This document shows, in pieces, positions 1 to 11,560 of a stretch of 64,000 nucleotides of DNA. The position numbers and the translations under genes are program-made. The stretch's first letter is position 1. Each line of letters starts with the position of its first letter. The notes below the pieces were generated by a model. The model was not told where the DNA came from. It saw only the letters and a list, made by a program, of their open reading frames with translations, and ran no database searches. This DNA is from Diospyros lotus (lineage: Eukaryota; Streptophyta; Magnoliopsida; Ericales; Ebenaceae): positions 40,200,328 through 40,264,327 of the forward strand of contig NC_068340.1 in assembly GCF_014633365.1 (NCBI RefSeq). Reading direction: 5' to 3'.

Positions 1-150
1 CACTGACAGGTGCCTGCCAGTGAGGGAGGCGAGGGCCATGCACGTGGGACTCATGTGTAGAGGCGAGTCCCACGTGCATGGGGCCTGCGCCCCCCTCACT
101 GGCGGGCACATGCTATGTTGCCCTGCCAGTGGACAACATAGCACGCCTGT
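1..150. repeat. GC-rich foldback at left window edge
   Basis: Two nested inverted repeats are visible. Arms 16-52 and 65-103 pair with few mismatches around a 12-base loop and contain CACGTG. Arms 112-120 and 134-142 (GCTATGTTG/CAACATAGC) pair perfectly. The block is far richer in G and C than its flanks and is cut by the window edge, so it may be one end of a MITE or CACTA-like element (the motif CACTG recurs). No TSD can be tested. Confidence 0.55.
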
Positions 151-244
151 ATAAATCAATTATGCTAATTTTAATACTGATGGTTTTTAGGCTATATTAA
201 TGTATATTACGTGGATTTTGGTTAACAAAATTTGAGAAAGAGAC

Positions 245-390
245 TTTGTAGTCCATTTAATTAAATTACAATAATTGGTAACCATAGAAATTAAGACAGT
301 TTGTAGTCCATTTAATTAAATTACAATAATTAGTTACGATAGAAATTAAGACAGTTTGTACTCAATTTAATTAAATTACAATAAAATTGT
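245..390. repeat. 55-bp tandem repeat, about 2.6 copies
   Basis: Units start at about 245, 300 and 355, each opening TTTGTA(G/C)TC. The duplicate locus at about 34913-35000 has one unit fewer, so copy number changed after duplication. The rest of 391-735 is AT-rich, with a short (AT)n run near 585-602 and no gene. Confidence 0.75.
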
Positions 391-735
391 TCTATGGATC
401 GGATTAAGTGTTTGGCTTTCAACTAAATGATTATTAAGTGGCTGTATCATTGATTAACGTCATTAAGTAGAAAAGTAGGGGTAACGTGGCTCTTTCACTT
501 CTAGAATAAATATTTTTTTTAAAAATATTTTAATAGTCAATATGTTGCAATTAGTCATTTGATTTTTTTTCTTTTTTACCTAATATATATATATATATAT
601 ATGAATAATGATATTAGGTTGAAATGAGGAGGCGAATTAGGTGTCTGACTAATTAAAATTACAAGATTTTTAGTTCATTGGATGCTTAATTGGGTGAAAA
701 AGGTGAAATCTCTCACCTTAATTCACCATATCTTG

Positions 736-2942
736 TGTAACACCTTGCTTTTTCAAGGGTGCATTAACTTAGGATTTTGGAAATATTTTTTTTTTGTTTC
801 AATATATACTTAACATAAATCATTCTCTGACAATCTTATTCTACCTTTTCAACGCATTAAACTTAAAAAGAATAAGCTAAGATAGGTAATATCATCATAA
901 ATGTGAAAGAATGATCGAAATCTCAAATGATATATAATTATAATTTTTTATTTATAATATTGAAATTGTACCATTATTTGACATGGCATCTTCAAAACAG
1001 AATATATAAAGACTCATCTCTTAGCAACAACTAAACACCTCAAACATAGTACAAAAATATACTAAGGATCACCTATGTAATCAATGGCTGCATCTCGATA
1101 ATTTCTTTTCCCTTGACACTGTTGCTTTCACCTGGAACGTTTGAATATTTCAGGGACATAGTCCAAATTAGATGCAAAATCATTTAAGTGAGGTTTCAAA
1201 ACATTTTCATGAATATATGCAAGACCATGAATAAACTGACATATCTCGACATGTCCCACTCCAAGAGAATCCCATACAATGTTTAACCCATACCACGAGA
1301 AAAGAACAGTCTCTCTAAAGGCAACACAATCACGTTTGACACATTGACATAACACGATTCTGCTTAAGAGGGGCAATATTAATGCATGAACCTGGATATC
1401 ACCCCACTATCATGTTAGGTATTACGTTCCCAGTCAAAAGCATTTCGGATTTTAACATAACCCTGACCACAAGAGGATCACATTAACACTATCCCTGGAC
1501 TCAATGTTCACCTCGATAATAATACTATTTCTCAAAGGTATATATAAGGTGGTGTCCACTCTCAGCCCCACCACTTGAATCAACATCTGGGGTAGTGTCC
1601 ACTCTCAGTCTTGTCACTTAAATATCATAGTATGATGTCCATTCTCAGTCCCATCACAAGTGAGTCACATAGCATTAATCCTTGGTGCGTATCTCTAGTG
1701 CTATCACCCAAGGCTATACCCCAAGTTGACATCTCACAAGAACAACACATAAATATGCCAATGTCACAACACATACCATGCACCATATAAAATCAACATT
1801 TCAATGCATGTATTTTAACGCATGAAATTCAATGCACATGTATACAATATTTTGGGATGAACCTCCCACATGAAGACAACCATTCACAGGTTAATCATTT
1901 ACATGAAACCAAATCAAGTATATACCAAATTTTAGGTAGGAACATTCATGTTGAACAAAACTCAGAACACCTCAAATCTTGTACCCGACTTTGATTCTCA
2001 TACTAGGCTTCTAACGGTTCTCAAATCCGAGTCTCAACGTACCCTGACAATCGTATACATTCAATCTTTTCCCTTTCTCCATTCTTTTTCCCATTTCTCT
2101 AAATGGTGCCTCCTATTTATAGCCCTTGAAACTTGGCCACCAAGTATGTTATATTATATTATAACATTTCTCAATCATTTCAAATCTTTTAAAATCTTTT
2201 CTAATCATTCTAAATCTTCTCCAATCATTCCAAATCTTTTAAGATTTTCTACAATCATTTCAAATCTTCTCAAGTGAATCTCAATTTGATCTAAAGCTAT
2301 AATGAAATGCTTGATTTCAAATCCACATATGGCCTATTTATAAGCTTTTCTGGCGAATCACGTGTCGCCACCTCAGGAGATTATCATGAAGCCTTATTCG
2401 CTACCTCAGGGGGTTATTATGAAGCCTTATCTTTATCTTCAAGTGGTCAATGGTTGGTTTTCACATGTCCATAAAGATAAGATTTGAAATCCAAAGTTAA
2501 AATTGAATGTTATTTGAAATGCAAAATAATCCAAAATTGAATTGGAATATAAACTCACATCTACAATCTCATCATGACTTCCAATGGTTAGACGGTTCTG
2601 TTCGTTGTTTTAATGGTCTAGTTACTAGGTTTCAAGAATTATGCATTGACCAAATTTTTTTGAGTAATTGCACTTAGACCCCATGCAATTTGGTCCCTTG
2701 CTATTTTTTTAATTGCACTTATGTCCTTAGAGAAAGGATTTACTATGCTAATACCCCAAGATTTTAGATAAATTATATTTTTACCTGAATTTCAATATTT
2801 ATGATTTTGTCTTTGATTCATAAACTGAATTTCTCCATCAAGGCCTTCATAACTCTTTGAGATGTCATACTTTATCAAATATTTGAATCCAAAAATTTTA
2901 GGTATTACATCATATTTAAGTTTAAAAATCTCGAGTGTTACA
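736..2942 (+). mobile_element. Solo-LTR-like element (TGTAAC...TTACA)
   Basis: It begins TGTAACACC and most likely ends GTGTTACA at 2942, flanked by TCTTG (731-735) and TCTCA (2943-2947); the duplicate locus reads TCTCG at the same point, so a decayed 5-bp TSD is plausible. An alternative end is 2909. TG...CA ends and a 5-bp TSD suggest an LTR. Related sequence lies at 35304-35980 and in the 54039-56557 element (shared stretch around 1130-1240 and 54470-54550). It encodes no recognisable retroelement protein, and the short open frames inside are not gene-like. Confidence 0.5.
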
Positions 2943-3058
2943 TCTCATTTCGAAAAACACAAATTTTAGGACTATGATATGTGTCTTTTTTTCTTTTTCT
3001 TTTTTCTTTTTAAGTAGATCAACAATATAAAAGAAAGAAAAAATATAGTGAAGAGTTA

Positions 3059-4674
3059 TGTGACGCCCCGGGCCCTACTACCGGGTGCCACCATAACTCA
3101 CAATACAATCCCGACCTGCTCCGAAATACGGTTATGCCCATGCCAATATAAAGTATTAAAATAATATGGACGCCTTGAGTAGGGTTTAGGCTTCGCTGTC
3201 TTCGATCGCTTAAGAACTTAGGAGTATAATGCGTAGACATCGAAAACTCACCTAAGTCCCGTACCAGATTAGGCCCTTGGAGTATTAATTCAATTTCAAG
3301 TAAACAAATACCATCATGCACAAATAAATATCCCAACAGCCAGACATATTTAAACATATCCCAGATTCCAGCCGTAATCGACCTGTATAAGTTCCCTACA
3401 CTTACTGAGTTTACTCATAGTGGGAATCTTAACTTGATTTCAGTCTACTTCTAGTTAAACCATAACCATCACTTATGATTAACACACAGTAGATATATTA
3501 TACTATTAACATAGGGGTTAATCCACACCCTCACTATTAACGGTAATTGCTAATTGGCGGCTCATCTATCAGTATCGTCTTTTCTTTCTTGGATCTTGAG
3601 TCACCTGTTGGGTTAGTGGGAAAAAAAAATATAGGGGTGAGTTCGGGGATTCAATAAGGATAATATGAGTTGCAGTAAATTAAAATGCATGATAATCATA
3701 GAATAATGTGAAGTGTATCATGCACGCAGGTTTGTCCACCTCACCCTGATCCGAATTTTGGTGGCCCCACTGATTTCATTTAGGACCCCATCTCGAGACT
3801 CACATGGCCCAAATCTACAACCCCATGCCTAGACACTTCTCCCACAGTCAAAAATAAACCACGCTAAAATAAATTTACTCACAAATCATATTAAACCTTA
3901 CCGCGCATTAATCACCTGCTCCGCGTCAGTTTCACACCCTAATTTCTTATATAATTATAAAATAAAATAATTTAATTAAATACACAATTAATTTTAATTA
4001 TCGTCGTTACATTGCTAAATAATATAACTAAATATGTGATTAATTTTTAATTAATACTATTAAATAAATTTAAAATATTTCTGTACTTCCCAAAATTTAC
4101 TGCGTTGAGAACACTGTTATTTATAGGAGAGAGAGGGAGGAAAATCGATAAGGTGAAGTGTTGGGGCCTAAGGGAGGCCCCAGATGCTGTCACGTTGCAG
4201 CAAGAGAGTGAGGGAGAGTGGCTGGGGTGGGGGGCATGGTCGCGCCACGTGACAGGGTGCGCGCCGGCTGACGTATATTGGTGAAAAAATCCCCCAACCC
4301 CTGCGCGAATTCGATCCCGCACCAGCTCGGTCGCCGGACTCCTTTGCCACTTGCCTTCAACCATTATACTTCTCCCATTACTTTTAAAGTGATCCAAGGC
4401 CATTTCCAAAAATCGCACTCAGCCCCCCGAACTTTCAGAATTCACACACACACACCCCCAGACCTCATTTTCCTTATTTCACCTACACCCTAAAATTTCT
4501 AAAAACTCATTAATTTAATTTATTCTTTTTTTTCACTATTTCCATAAATATCCCCATAACCTCAATTCTTTAATAAATCACAAATAATTCATCCTAACCT
4601 CACAATTGACCAATAATCATACACAAACCATCATAAACCCATTAATTAATTATTTTTCAATGTCTAGGGTGTTA
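3059..4674 (+). mobile_element. Solo-LTR-like element with AGTTA TSD
   Basis: The element opens TGTGACGCCCCG and closes GGGTGTTA; perfect 5-bp repeats AGTTA lie at 3054-3058 and 4675-4679. The ends are TG...TA rather than TG...CA, so the last base is probably mutated. GC-rich stretches at 4140-4330 create short open frames on both strands that look non-coding. Size (1.6 kb) and ends match a solo LTR of the same broad class as 736-2942. The retroelement lineage is not determined. Confidence 0.6.
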
Positions 4675-4679
4675 AGTTA

Positions 4680-5239
4680 TGGCTTATGATTTAAGGAGTT
4701 TAAATTTCAATCCGATCCGTACTTTACTTAGAAGCTCTGGTAAATTTTTGATTCAATCCGATCTAAAATTAAAAATCAACGATAATATATATATATATAT
4801 TAAATTATATAATATAATATATTTAGTTGATTTGATTCGATTCGGGGTTATAATTGATCTAGTCTTCGATTCAAACCAAGTGAACCCCTTTACTTGTTAC
4901 ACAAAGGGCCATCACTCTTAAGAGTACAAGATACAAAACTTGAAGCAATTAGATTAGTTATGAGCCACTTAAAAATTTATTTTTGTGATTATTCATTGTT
5001 TCTTTGTCTTTTTTTAAGCTGACCAACTCATACTTGTCTTGAAGCGGTTTGCTACTATCTAAATATTTGAAATGAGAAAATAAAATAATATATTTTTAAA
5101 ATTAAATATAATAAATATAATTTATTATTTTATAGAACTGAGAAGATCATGCCAAAATTGTGAGCTTTTAATTTTGAATGGTTACACTCAATGCAAAGAG
5201 CATGTACCTGTCTCTCCTAATTTAAATCTTTCACAATTA
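4680..5239. other. AT-rich intergenic, no gene seen
   Basis: The stretch is AT-rich and holds a short (AT)n run near 4790-4800. An 80-codon open frame begins at 4679, but its composition follows the surrounding AT-rich DNA and it resembles no family I know. Confidence 0.6.
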
Positions 5240-5970
5240 TTTTATAAAGAGTAAAGTGAAGTGATTAATATATCATTTTCTTTAAACATAATTATGAAGG
5301 CTCTTTCTCACTAAAGAATGTCTGGTTTGAATCATAAATACTGTCAAGAAGGTGAACACACTACCTTAGCTCCATCGTAATGCCTAATGTCAAACCCTAT
5401 ATCTATAACCTCTTTTTGATGTCATGGATCTTATATTATATATTTAACAAACATGTGACAAATCATCTACATCTATGTGTCTATATTAATTTAGACCTTT
5501 CATTTTTTTTTTTTAATAAAGAGTAAGGTGAAACGATTAGCATAACGACTTTTTTTAAATATAATTATGAGAACGGTTCCTTACTTAGAAAATGTCTGGT
5601 TTGAACCATAATTATTGTCAGGAAAGCAAACACATTACCTTAACTCCATCATAATGCACAATGTCATACCCAAACTCCATGTGTCTCTATTAATTTAAAT
5701 TTTTTATATTTGTTTTTATGAAGAGTAAGGTGGAATGATTAGTATAATAATATTTTCTAAATATAATTATAAGGACTTTTCCTCAATAGGAAATGTCTGA
5801 TTTAAATCATAACTACTATAGCATGTTATCTTGACTCCATCATAATGTCCAACATTAGACCCTATATATATTACTCTTTTTGACATTATGGATCCTATAT
5901 TATATATTTAACAAGCAATTGATAAATCCTCTGTCTCTACGTACCGGGCTAATAAAGGTGTATACTTTTT
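5240..5970. repeat. About 230-bp tandem repeat, three diverged copies
   Basis: Units start near 5240, 5510 and 5715. Each carries the order GAGTAA(A/G)GTG, AATGTCTG(G/A)TTT and CTCCATC(G/A)TAATG; the first and third also keep a tail reading ATGTC/CATTATGGATC-(C/T)TATATTATATATTTAAC. Only the tail of the third unit survives in the duplicate (from about 36325), where a MULE end abuts it. Function unknown. Confidence 0.7.
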
Positions 5971-6134
5971 ATAGCACTAATTATTAAACTCCCAACAAAC
6001 AAATTTAATTTTTAAAGAACTAAAACTTTCGATCAAAAATCGTGCTTGAAAAAAGAAATTTAGATTAAAAAATGGCTAAATTGTGTGTTAAAAACAAATA
6101 ATAAAACCCTAATGTCTATTCACATAGACACTTA

Positions 6135-6358
6135 GAGTGTGTTTGATTACACATATTTACCATATAAAATATGTAATTATTACACATTTTTTATGAAAAA
6201 TAATCAAATATTATTAATTTTTCTATGAAAAATATGTATGGTACAAGTATTTAAAATTTATTTTCATGAAATTCATTTTTTAAGGGGGTGAGGTGGTTTT
6301 TATTTTCTAGACAATATTACCTAGAATTAAATTTTAGGTAATACAATCAAACACACCT
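6135..6358. mobile_element. PIF/Harbinger-type MITE, TTA TSD
   Basis: The terminal repeats share GTGTGTTTGATT (left end) and AATCAAACACACC (right end). TTA lies on both sides at 6132-6134 and 6359-6361. The duplicate locus near 36640 lacks the element and shows a single TTA at that point, so this is an insertion after duplication. No coding capacity. Confidence 0.75.
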
Positions 6359-6990
6359 TTAAAAAAATAGATAAATTATCTCAAACTATCGAGTCTTGAC
6401 CTTAGTAATTTAATTGATGGGTTGAGTTCTACTTAAAAGATGTATAATTATATTTATAAAAAAAAAATATATGTCAAATTAACTAGATATCTTAATTAAG
6501 CTCCTTGAAACCCCAAGGAACGACGTTTAATAGTTGAATATGATTTTATTTTCCAATATTAGGGGGCTTAGTATAAACAAAATTTAGAAATTTTTATTTA
6601 AAAAATAAAAAAGAGACGACAATTAAAAAATTATAAATTGACTTGGACTTTTGACTTTCAAACAGAACATTTCTTTGTGCCGTTGACTTACAGAGTATAA
6701 AGTGAATATTCTCTTTTGGTATTAGTAATTAATTTTTTAAATAGGTTATTTTATATAAAATAGTATTAAAAAGTAATTTATAATTATTAGAGGAGATTTT
6801 TTAAATTTTTATTTAATTATTTTTTCATAAGCTTGGAATTTGCGTCCCCTCGCGAACGTTCTACACCATCAAATCTCAAAGCGTAGGAGATAAATTAAGA
6901 AATTTAATGACTCTTAATTTTAATTATAAAATAATATTTTAATCATAACGGAATAGAGAATTAGGACCACCTGCCCCAAGGACTTTTCCT

Positions 6991-6998
6991 TTATATAT
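6991..6998 (+). promoter_or_regulatory. Probable TATA box of the + transporter gene
   Basis: TTATATAT lies 110 bases upstream of the chosen ATG at 7108. A start site about 30 bases downstream would give a 5' UTR of roughly 85 bases. The second copy has an equivalent motif at 41103-41112 in changed surroundings. Assigned by position and motif only. Confidence 0.45.
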
Positions 6999-7107
6999 TG
7001 TGAAGTAGGAAAGACCCCTACTTTTGCTTTCAACACACTGACCGAGCTTCCATTAACACACCAGTACCACTGTCTCTGTGAACTCCAAAGGGGAGATCGG
7101 TCGAGAA

Positions 7108-8970
7108 ATGGTGTTTTCCGGCGACGGCGGTGGGAGGGGAGGCTCTGGATGGGCCAACACAAAGAGCCTGGCCCTCCATGTGCTCACCGGCCGATGGTTC
7201 ATGGTATTCGCCTGCTTCCTGATCATGTCTGCCGCCGGAGCCACCTACATGTTCGGCTTCTACTCCGGCACCGTCAAATCCTCCCTGGGCTATGACCAAA
7301 CCACCCTCACCCTCCTCAGCTTCTTCAAGGACCTCGGCGCCAACGTTGGCGTCCTCTCAGGCCTCATCAACGAGGTCACGCCGCCGTGGGTCGTCCTCTC
7401 GCTCGGCGCCGTCCTCAACTTCTTCGGGTACTTCATGATCTGGCTCGCCGTCACCAAGCGAACAGCGAAGCCCCACGTCTGGCAAATGTGTCTCTACATC
7501 TTCGTCGGAGCCAACTCGCAGGCTTTCGCCAACACTGGCGCGCTGGTGACGTGCGTGAAGAACTTCCCGGAGAGCCGCGGCGTGGTGCTGGGGCTGCTCA
7601 AGGGCTTCGTCGGCCTAAGCGGCGCCATCATCACTCAGCTCTACCACGCCGTCTACGGCGACGACCCCAGCTCGCTCATTCTGCTCATCGGCTGGCTTCC
7701 GGCCGCCATATCCTTTGCCTTTCTCCGAACGATTCGGATCATGAAGGTTGTGCGCCAGCCGAACGAGCTGAAAGTTTTCTATAACTTTCTCTACATATCG
7801 CTGGCCCTCGCCGGATTTCTCATGATCATCATCATCTTCGAGAAAAGGTTTAACTTCACGCAGGCTGAGTACTCCGGCAGCGCCGTCGTCGTCCTGCTTC
7901 TGCTCTTTCTACCACTCGCTGTAGTCTTCAAAGAAGAATACTACATTTGGTTGAGCAAGAAATTTGCCGGCCGAAAATCAGCGGAAAATCCGCCGCAAAT
8001 TGATGTTATAGTGAATGCAGACAACACTTTGACCCCCCCGCCGTCCACCATCGAACTACCCAGTTCCCAAAAGCTGCAACAAACTTCAAATTCGTCGCAA
8101 ATTGATCGTTCTCTACCTAATACCCAGAAGAAACAAGAACCTTCTTGCTTCAAAACCATATTCCGGCCACCGGACAGAGGAGAAGACTACACCATTCTAC
8201 AAGCACTCTTTAGCATCGACATGCTAATTCTCTTCTTCTCCACGATTTGCGGCGTGGGAGGGACTTTAACGGCCATAGACAACCTGGGACAGATCGGGGC
8301 TTCCTTAGGATACCCAAAACGAAGCATTAGTACTTTCATTTCGCTAGTGAGCATCTGGAACTATCTCGGCAGAGTGGTGGCCGGATTCGCCTCCGAAATC
8401 TTCCTAACCAAGTACAAGTTTCCCCGGCCTCTAATGCTCACTCTCGTCCTCCTCCTATCCTGCCTCGGCCACGCCCTCATCGCCTTCAATGTCAAGAACG
8501 GCCTCTACTTCGCATCAGTCATCATCGGATTTTGTTTCGGCGCGCAATGGCCGCTGCTGTTCGCCATCATCTCTGAAATTTTCGGGCTCAAATACTACTC
8601 CACGCTCTACAATTTTGGTGGAGTTGCTAGCCCGATTGGATCGTATATACTGAGCGTGAGAGTCGCGGGGCATTTATACGACAAGGAGGCTGATAAGCAG
8701 ATGAAGGCACTGGGGATTGATAGAAAGGACGGGGAGGACTTGGATTGCAAGGGGGAAGAGTGCTTTCGATTGGCTTTCATCATAATCATGGCAGCGACAG
8801 TGGTCGGGGCAATGGTTTCGGTGATTTTGGTGCTTAGGACGAGGAAATTTTACAAGAGTGACATCTATAAGAAGTTCAGGGAGGAGGCCAAGGCAGCCGA
8901 GGCGGCGGAGCAGATGACAGTCCCCGGAAATGGCGTTGGACCCGCGACGCCGGTGGTCAAGGTCGGATAA
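7108..8970 (+). CDS. NFD4-like / nodulin-like MFS transporter, intact
   Basis: This encodes a 620-residue integral membrane protein of the plant NODULIN-LIKE / NFD4-like major facilitator family. Substrate and membrane are not shown by the sequence. The N-terminal nodulin-like domain spans about residues 25-280: [47 protein letters not shown] and NFPESRG with about eight hydrophobic segments. A polar linker (about 285-350) leads to [11 protein letters not shown] (about 352) and the C-terminal MFS half with [10 protein letters not shown] (about 418), [17 protein letters not shown] (about 473) and GSYILSV (about 510); the last membrane segment is near 556-577, followed by a charged tail. ATG 7108 has a purine at -3 and G at +4; the open frame extends 10 codons upstream only without an ATG. 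No intron is needed. The 41214 duplicate differs by few substitutions plus a disabling deletion. Convergent with the broken gene at 9742-11432. Confidence 0.93.
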   Translation: MVFSGDGGGRGGSGWANTKSLALHVLTGRWFMVFACFLIMSAAGATYMFGFYSGTVKSSLGYDQTTLTLLSFFKDLGANVGVLSGLINEVTPPWVVLSLGAVLNFFGYFMIWLAVTKRTAKPHVWQMCLYIFVGANSQAFANTGALVTCVKNFPESRGVVLGLLKGFVGLSGAIITQLYHAVYGDDPSSLILLIGWLPAAISFAFLRTIRIMKVVRQPNELKVFYNFLYISLALAGFLMIIIIFEKRFNFTQAEYSGSAVVVLLLLFLPLAVVFKEEYYIWLSKKFAGRKSAENPPQIDVIVNADNTLTPPPSTIELPSSQKLQQTSNSSQIDRSLPNTQKKQEPSCFKTIFRPPDRGEDYTILQALFSIDMLILFFSTICGVGGTLTAIDNLGQIGASLGYPKRSISTFISLVSIWNYLGRVVAGFASEIFLTKYKFPRPLMLTLVLLLSCLGHALIAFNVKNGLYFASVIIGFCFGAQWPLLFAIISEIFGLKYYSTLYNFGGVASPIGSYILSVRVAGHLYDKEADKQMKALGIDRKDGEDLDCKGEECFRLAFIIIMAATVVGAMVSVILVLRTRKFYKSDIYKKFREEAKAAEAAEQMTVPGNGVGPATPVVKVG

Positions 8971-9303
8971 AGAGATTGATTGGTGTAAGAATATATAGGC
9001 AGGTCGATTGATACAAATACATACGTACAGAATTGAAAGGGAGGGGTTTGTCCCACTGGTTTGGCCGTAAAGGGGTACCCCACCGGTTTGTGATGTTCAT
9101 TTGGTGGCCGTAAAAGGGTGCCCTTTTTCTTCTTGTTTTTTGGGGCCAAATCTCATCAGATTGCCATAAATGTCAGAAACAATCTGTGTTTCTGTCTTGG
9201 GGTCTACTGTTTAAAGCTCTAGCTGTCCTAAGCACCAATACTCCAATTATTTGTGTAGTGATAGCTCTGTTCATGTTTTCATCTTTGATGAGCCTTGCGG
9301 TTG
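8971..9303 (+). other. 3' flank / probable 3' UTR of the + transporter
   Basis: It is nearly identical to 43055-43371 and keeps moderate GC content up to about 9298, where homology between the duplicates stops. It probably contains the 3' UTR. I did not find a polyadenylation signal I would assign with confidence. Confidence 0.5.
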
Positions 9304-9612
9304 TTAAAATAGCAAGATAAGAAATATTAAAATAAATTTAAAATATTTTTTAAATTAAAATATTCATTGAAAATTATTTGTTAACATCAATAATAAAATT
9401 TTGATTAAAATAATATTTTATGATTAATATGAATTGTTAAAAAAATAAAAAATAAGAATTATATTTCATTTTCTAAATCTATGTTTAAAAATAGATTTAA
9501 AAAGTGTTGAAAAGTAGAAATAATTATTGTTGGAATTACAATAATTTCACATAAATAATTAAAAATATTTAAAATATATTTTTATAATAGATAATAAAAT
9601 ATAAAATTAAAA
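9304..9612. mobile_element. Truncated Harbinger-like fragment
   Basis: It opens TTGTTAAAATAGCAAGATAAGA-like and then follows the interior of the 15173-16090 element (compare 9400-9600 with 15421-15630) in the same order. The right terminal repeat is missing and no TSD is visible, so it is a relic in the spacer between the convergent transporter genes. Confidence 0.5.
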
Positions 9613-9741
9613 GTTTGACGATGTTGGCCAAAGTTTGTGCAGAATTGAAAGAGAATGTGCTCTCTTGCAAAGTTTCTTGTTTTTCCTCTTCTCCAACTAG
9701 TTTAGGATGTTCTTTTACTAACTGCTCCGCATCACCTCCGA

Positions 9742-11432
9742 TCATCTATCACTATTATTTCCGGCAACTTCCATCTCCACCTCCTCCTTGGCCTCCGTTG
9801 TCTTCTTGAACCTCTTATAAATGCCACTCTTATAGAACTTCCAAGTCCTAAGCACCAATAAGGCCGAAACCATTGCACCAACCACCGTCACTATTGTGAT
9901 TATGATGAAAGCCAATATAAAGCATTCTTCACCCTTGCAATCCATGCTGTCCTGACCCTTCCTAGCAATCCCCAGCGCCTTCTTCTGTTTCTCAGCCTCT
10001 TTGTCGTATAATCGACCAGTGATTACCACGTTAAGCACATATGATCCGATTGGGCTCTCAGCCACCCCAAAATTTAATAGCGTCGAGTAGTACTTGAGCC
10101 CAAATATTTCAGGGATTATTGTCAGCAACAACGGCCATTTTGCCCCGAAACAAAATCCAACGATGATCGATGCGACGTAGAGACCGTTCCAGACATTGAA
10201 GGCGATGAGGACATGGCCGAAACAACTGAAGAGGAGAACGATGGTGAGTTGTGGAGGTCGTGGGAACTTGTACTTGGTTAGCAAGATTTTAGAGGCGAAT
10301 CCGGCCACGACACGGCCGAGATAGTTCCAGATGCTTATTAGCGAAACAAAGGTGCTAATTAATGCTTTTAGTTGAGTATCCGACTGAAGCCCCGATTTGT
10401 CCTAGGTTGTTTGTGGCTGTCAGAATGCCTGAGATGCCGCAAATTGAGGCAAAAAAGAGGATTACGAGGTCAATGCTGCAGAGTGCTTGGAGAATGGCAT
10501 AGTCTTCACCTCTCTCCGGTGGCCGAAATGCATCTTTGAACCAGGACATCGAAACTTCTTGCTCCAGTGGTGCTGCGACTGGTGTCCTAGTGATGATTAT
10601 CCAATGATCTGGGACATCCAGTACAGCTTATGTCCTGCTCTTAGAAATTTCATATTCTTCCTTGATCACAATATATAACGGCGGTGCTGATACCGTACTC
10701 AAACTTACTGAAGGGAGTTTTGTTTTGAAGAATGATGACAATCATGAGAAAACCAGCTAGGCCCAATGATATGTAGAGGAACTTGTAGAAAACTCGGAGC
10801 TTGCCTGGCTGCTGCCTGACAACCTTGATGGTTCGAATGGTTCGGAGGTTGGCAATATATATGGCGGTGGGAAGGCACGCGCGAAGCAAAATGAGACCGT
10901 TGGCGTCTTCGCCATAGATGGTTGGTAGAGTTGGGTGAGGATTGCCCCACTGAGGCCGACGAAGCCTTTGAGTAACCCCAATACAAGGACAAGACATTCT
11001 GGAAAATACTTAACACAGGCGGCGAGGGAGCCAGTTTCCGCGAAGGGTTGGGAATTGGCGGCCAGAAAAATGTAGAGACACATATGCCAGACTTGAGGGA
11101 GGACTGGCCATTCTTTTGGTTACGGCGAGCCAAAACATGAAGTAGCCAAAGAAGTTGAGGGCGGCGCCGAGAGAGAGGACCACCACCGGCGGCGTGACTT
11201 GGTTGATAAGGCCAGGGAGGATGCCGACGTTAGCACCTAAGTCCTTGAAGAAGCTCAGCAGGAGAAGGGTGGTTTGGCTATAGCCAAGGGAGGATTTAAG
11301 GTTATTAGAGTAGAGACTAAACAAGTAGGTCGTGCCATTAACGGACATGATGAGGAAGGAGGCAAATAACTTGAACCATCGGCCGTTGAGGACTTGGACG
11401 GTGAAGGCCCATCCGTTGCCGGAAAACGCCAT
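9742..11432 (-). pseudogene. NFD4-like MFS transporter, multiply frameshifted
   Basis: Read on the minus strand from ATG 11432 to the stop at 9742, this matches the intact 573-residue gene at 48753-50474 end to end, but in several frames. Lesions relative to it: a 4-base gain near 11093-11103 (after the N-terminal LTKRMAS equivalent), a 1-base loss near 10920, a loss of about 26 bases near 10673-10690, small indels at 10570-10640, and a 4-base gain near 10357 that creates a stop just after TKSIN. Conserved blocks remain readable piecewise: [30 protein letters not shown] and the C-terminal GSYVLNVVITGRLYDKEAEK. Its promoter side still resembles that of the intact copy. It cannot make a full transporter. 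Confidence 0.9.
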
Positions 11433-11483
11433 CTTTCCTTCTATTGTAGATTAATTCGTGTTAGTATGATCATGTACCATTGA

Positions 11484-11493
11484 TTATATATAT
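11484..11493 (-). promoter_or_regulatory. Relic TATA box of the broken - gene
   Basis: TTATATATAT lies about 52-61 bases upstream of ATG 11432. The flank GATCATGTACCA-TTGAT matches the intact copy's upstream sequence near 50515-50540, so the promoter was duplicated with the gene. Confidence 0.35.
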
Positions 11494-11560
11494 CATATAA
11501 ATGGGCGCACGATGTTTTGTGGTTGTGAGGGCCCACATGCAAAGCCAACTTACAATTTAT

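Larger units (their letters stand above)
245..9298 (+). repeat. Segmental duplication A, copy 1 (+ gene unit)
   Basis: This stretch aligns in order with 34916-43371: the 55-bp repeat, the left part of an LTR-like element, the AT-rich upstream region, the transporter gene and about 330 bases of 3' flank. Homology stops near 9298/43371. Copy 1 alone has the rest of the first LTR-like element, the 3059-4674 insertion, two extra tandem units near 5.2-5.7 kb and the 6135-6358 MITE. Copy 2 alone has the nested MULEs. The boundaries are read by eye. Confidence 0.75.

Noticed and set aside
585..602. (AT)n tracts (also 14185, 24985, 27976, 29060, 47541) as regulatory sites
   Set aside because: Ordinary microsatellites in AT-rich intergenic DNA.
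7078..7107. Upstream extension of the + transporter start by 10 codons
   Set aside because: It needs a GTG start; nuclear genes of plants normally use ATG, and ATG 7108 has good context. The same applies at 41184-41213.
7386..7784. 132-codon +1-frame open frame inside the transporter (also 41255-41890)
   Set aside because: Shadow of the GC-rich real gene; Arg/His/Ala-rich and without family resemblance.
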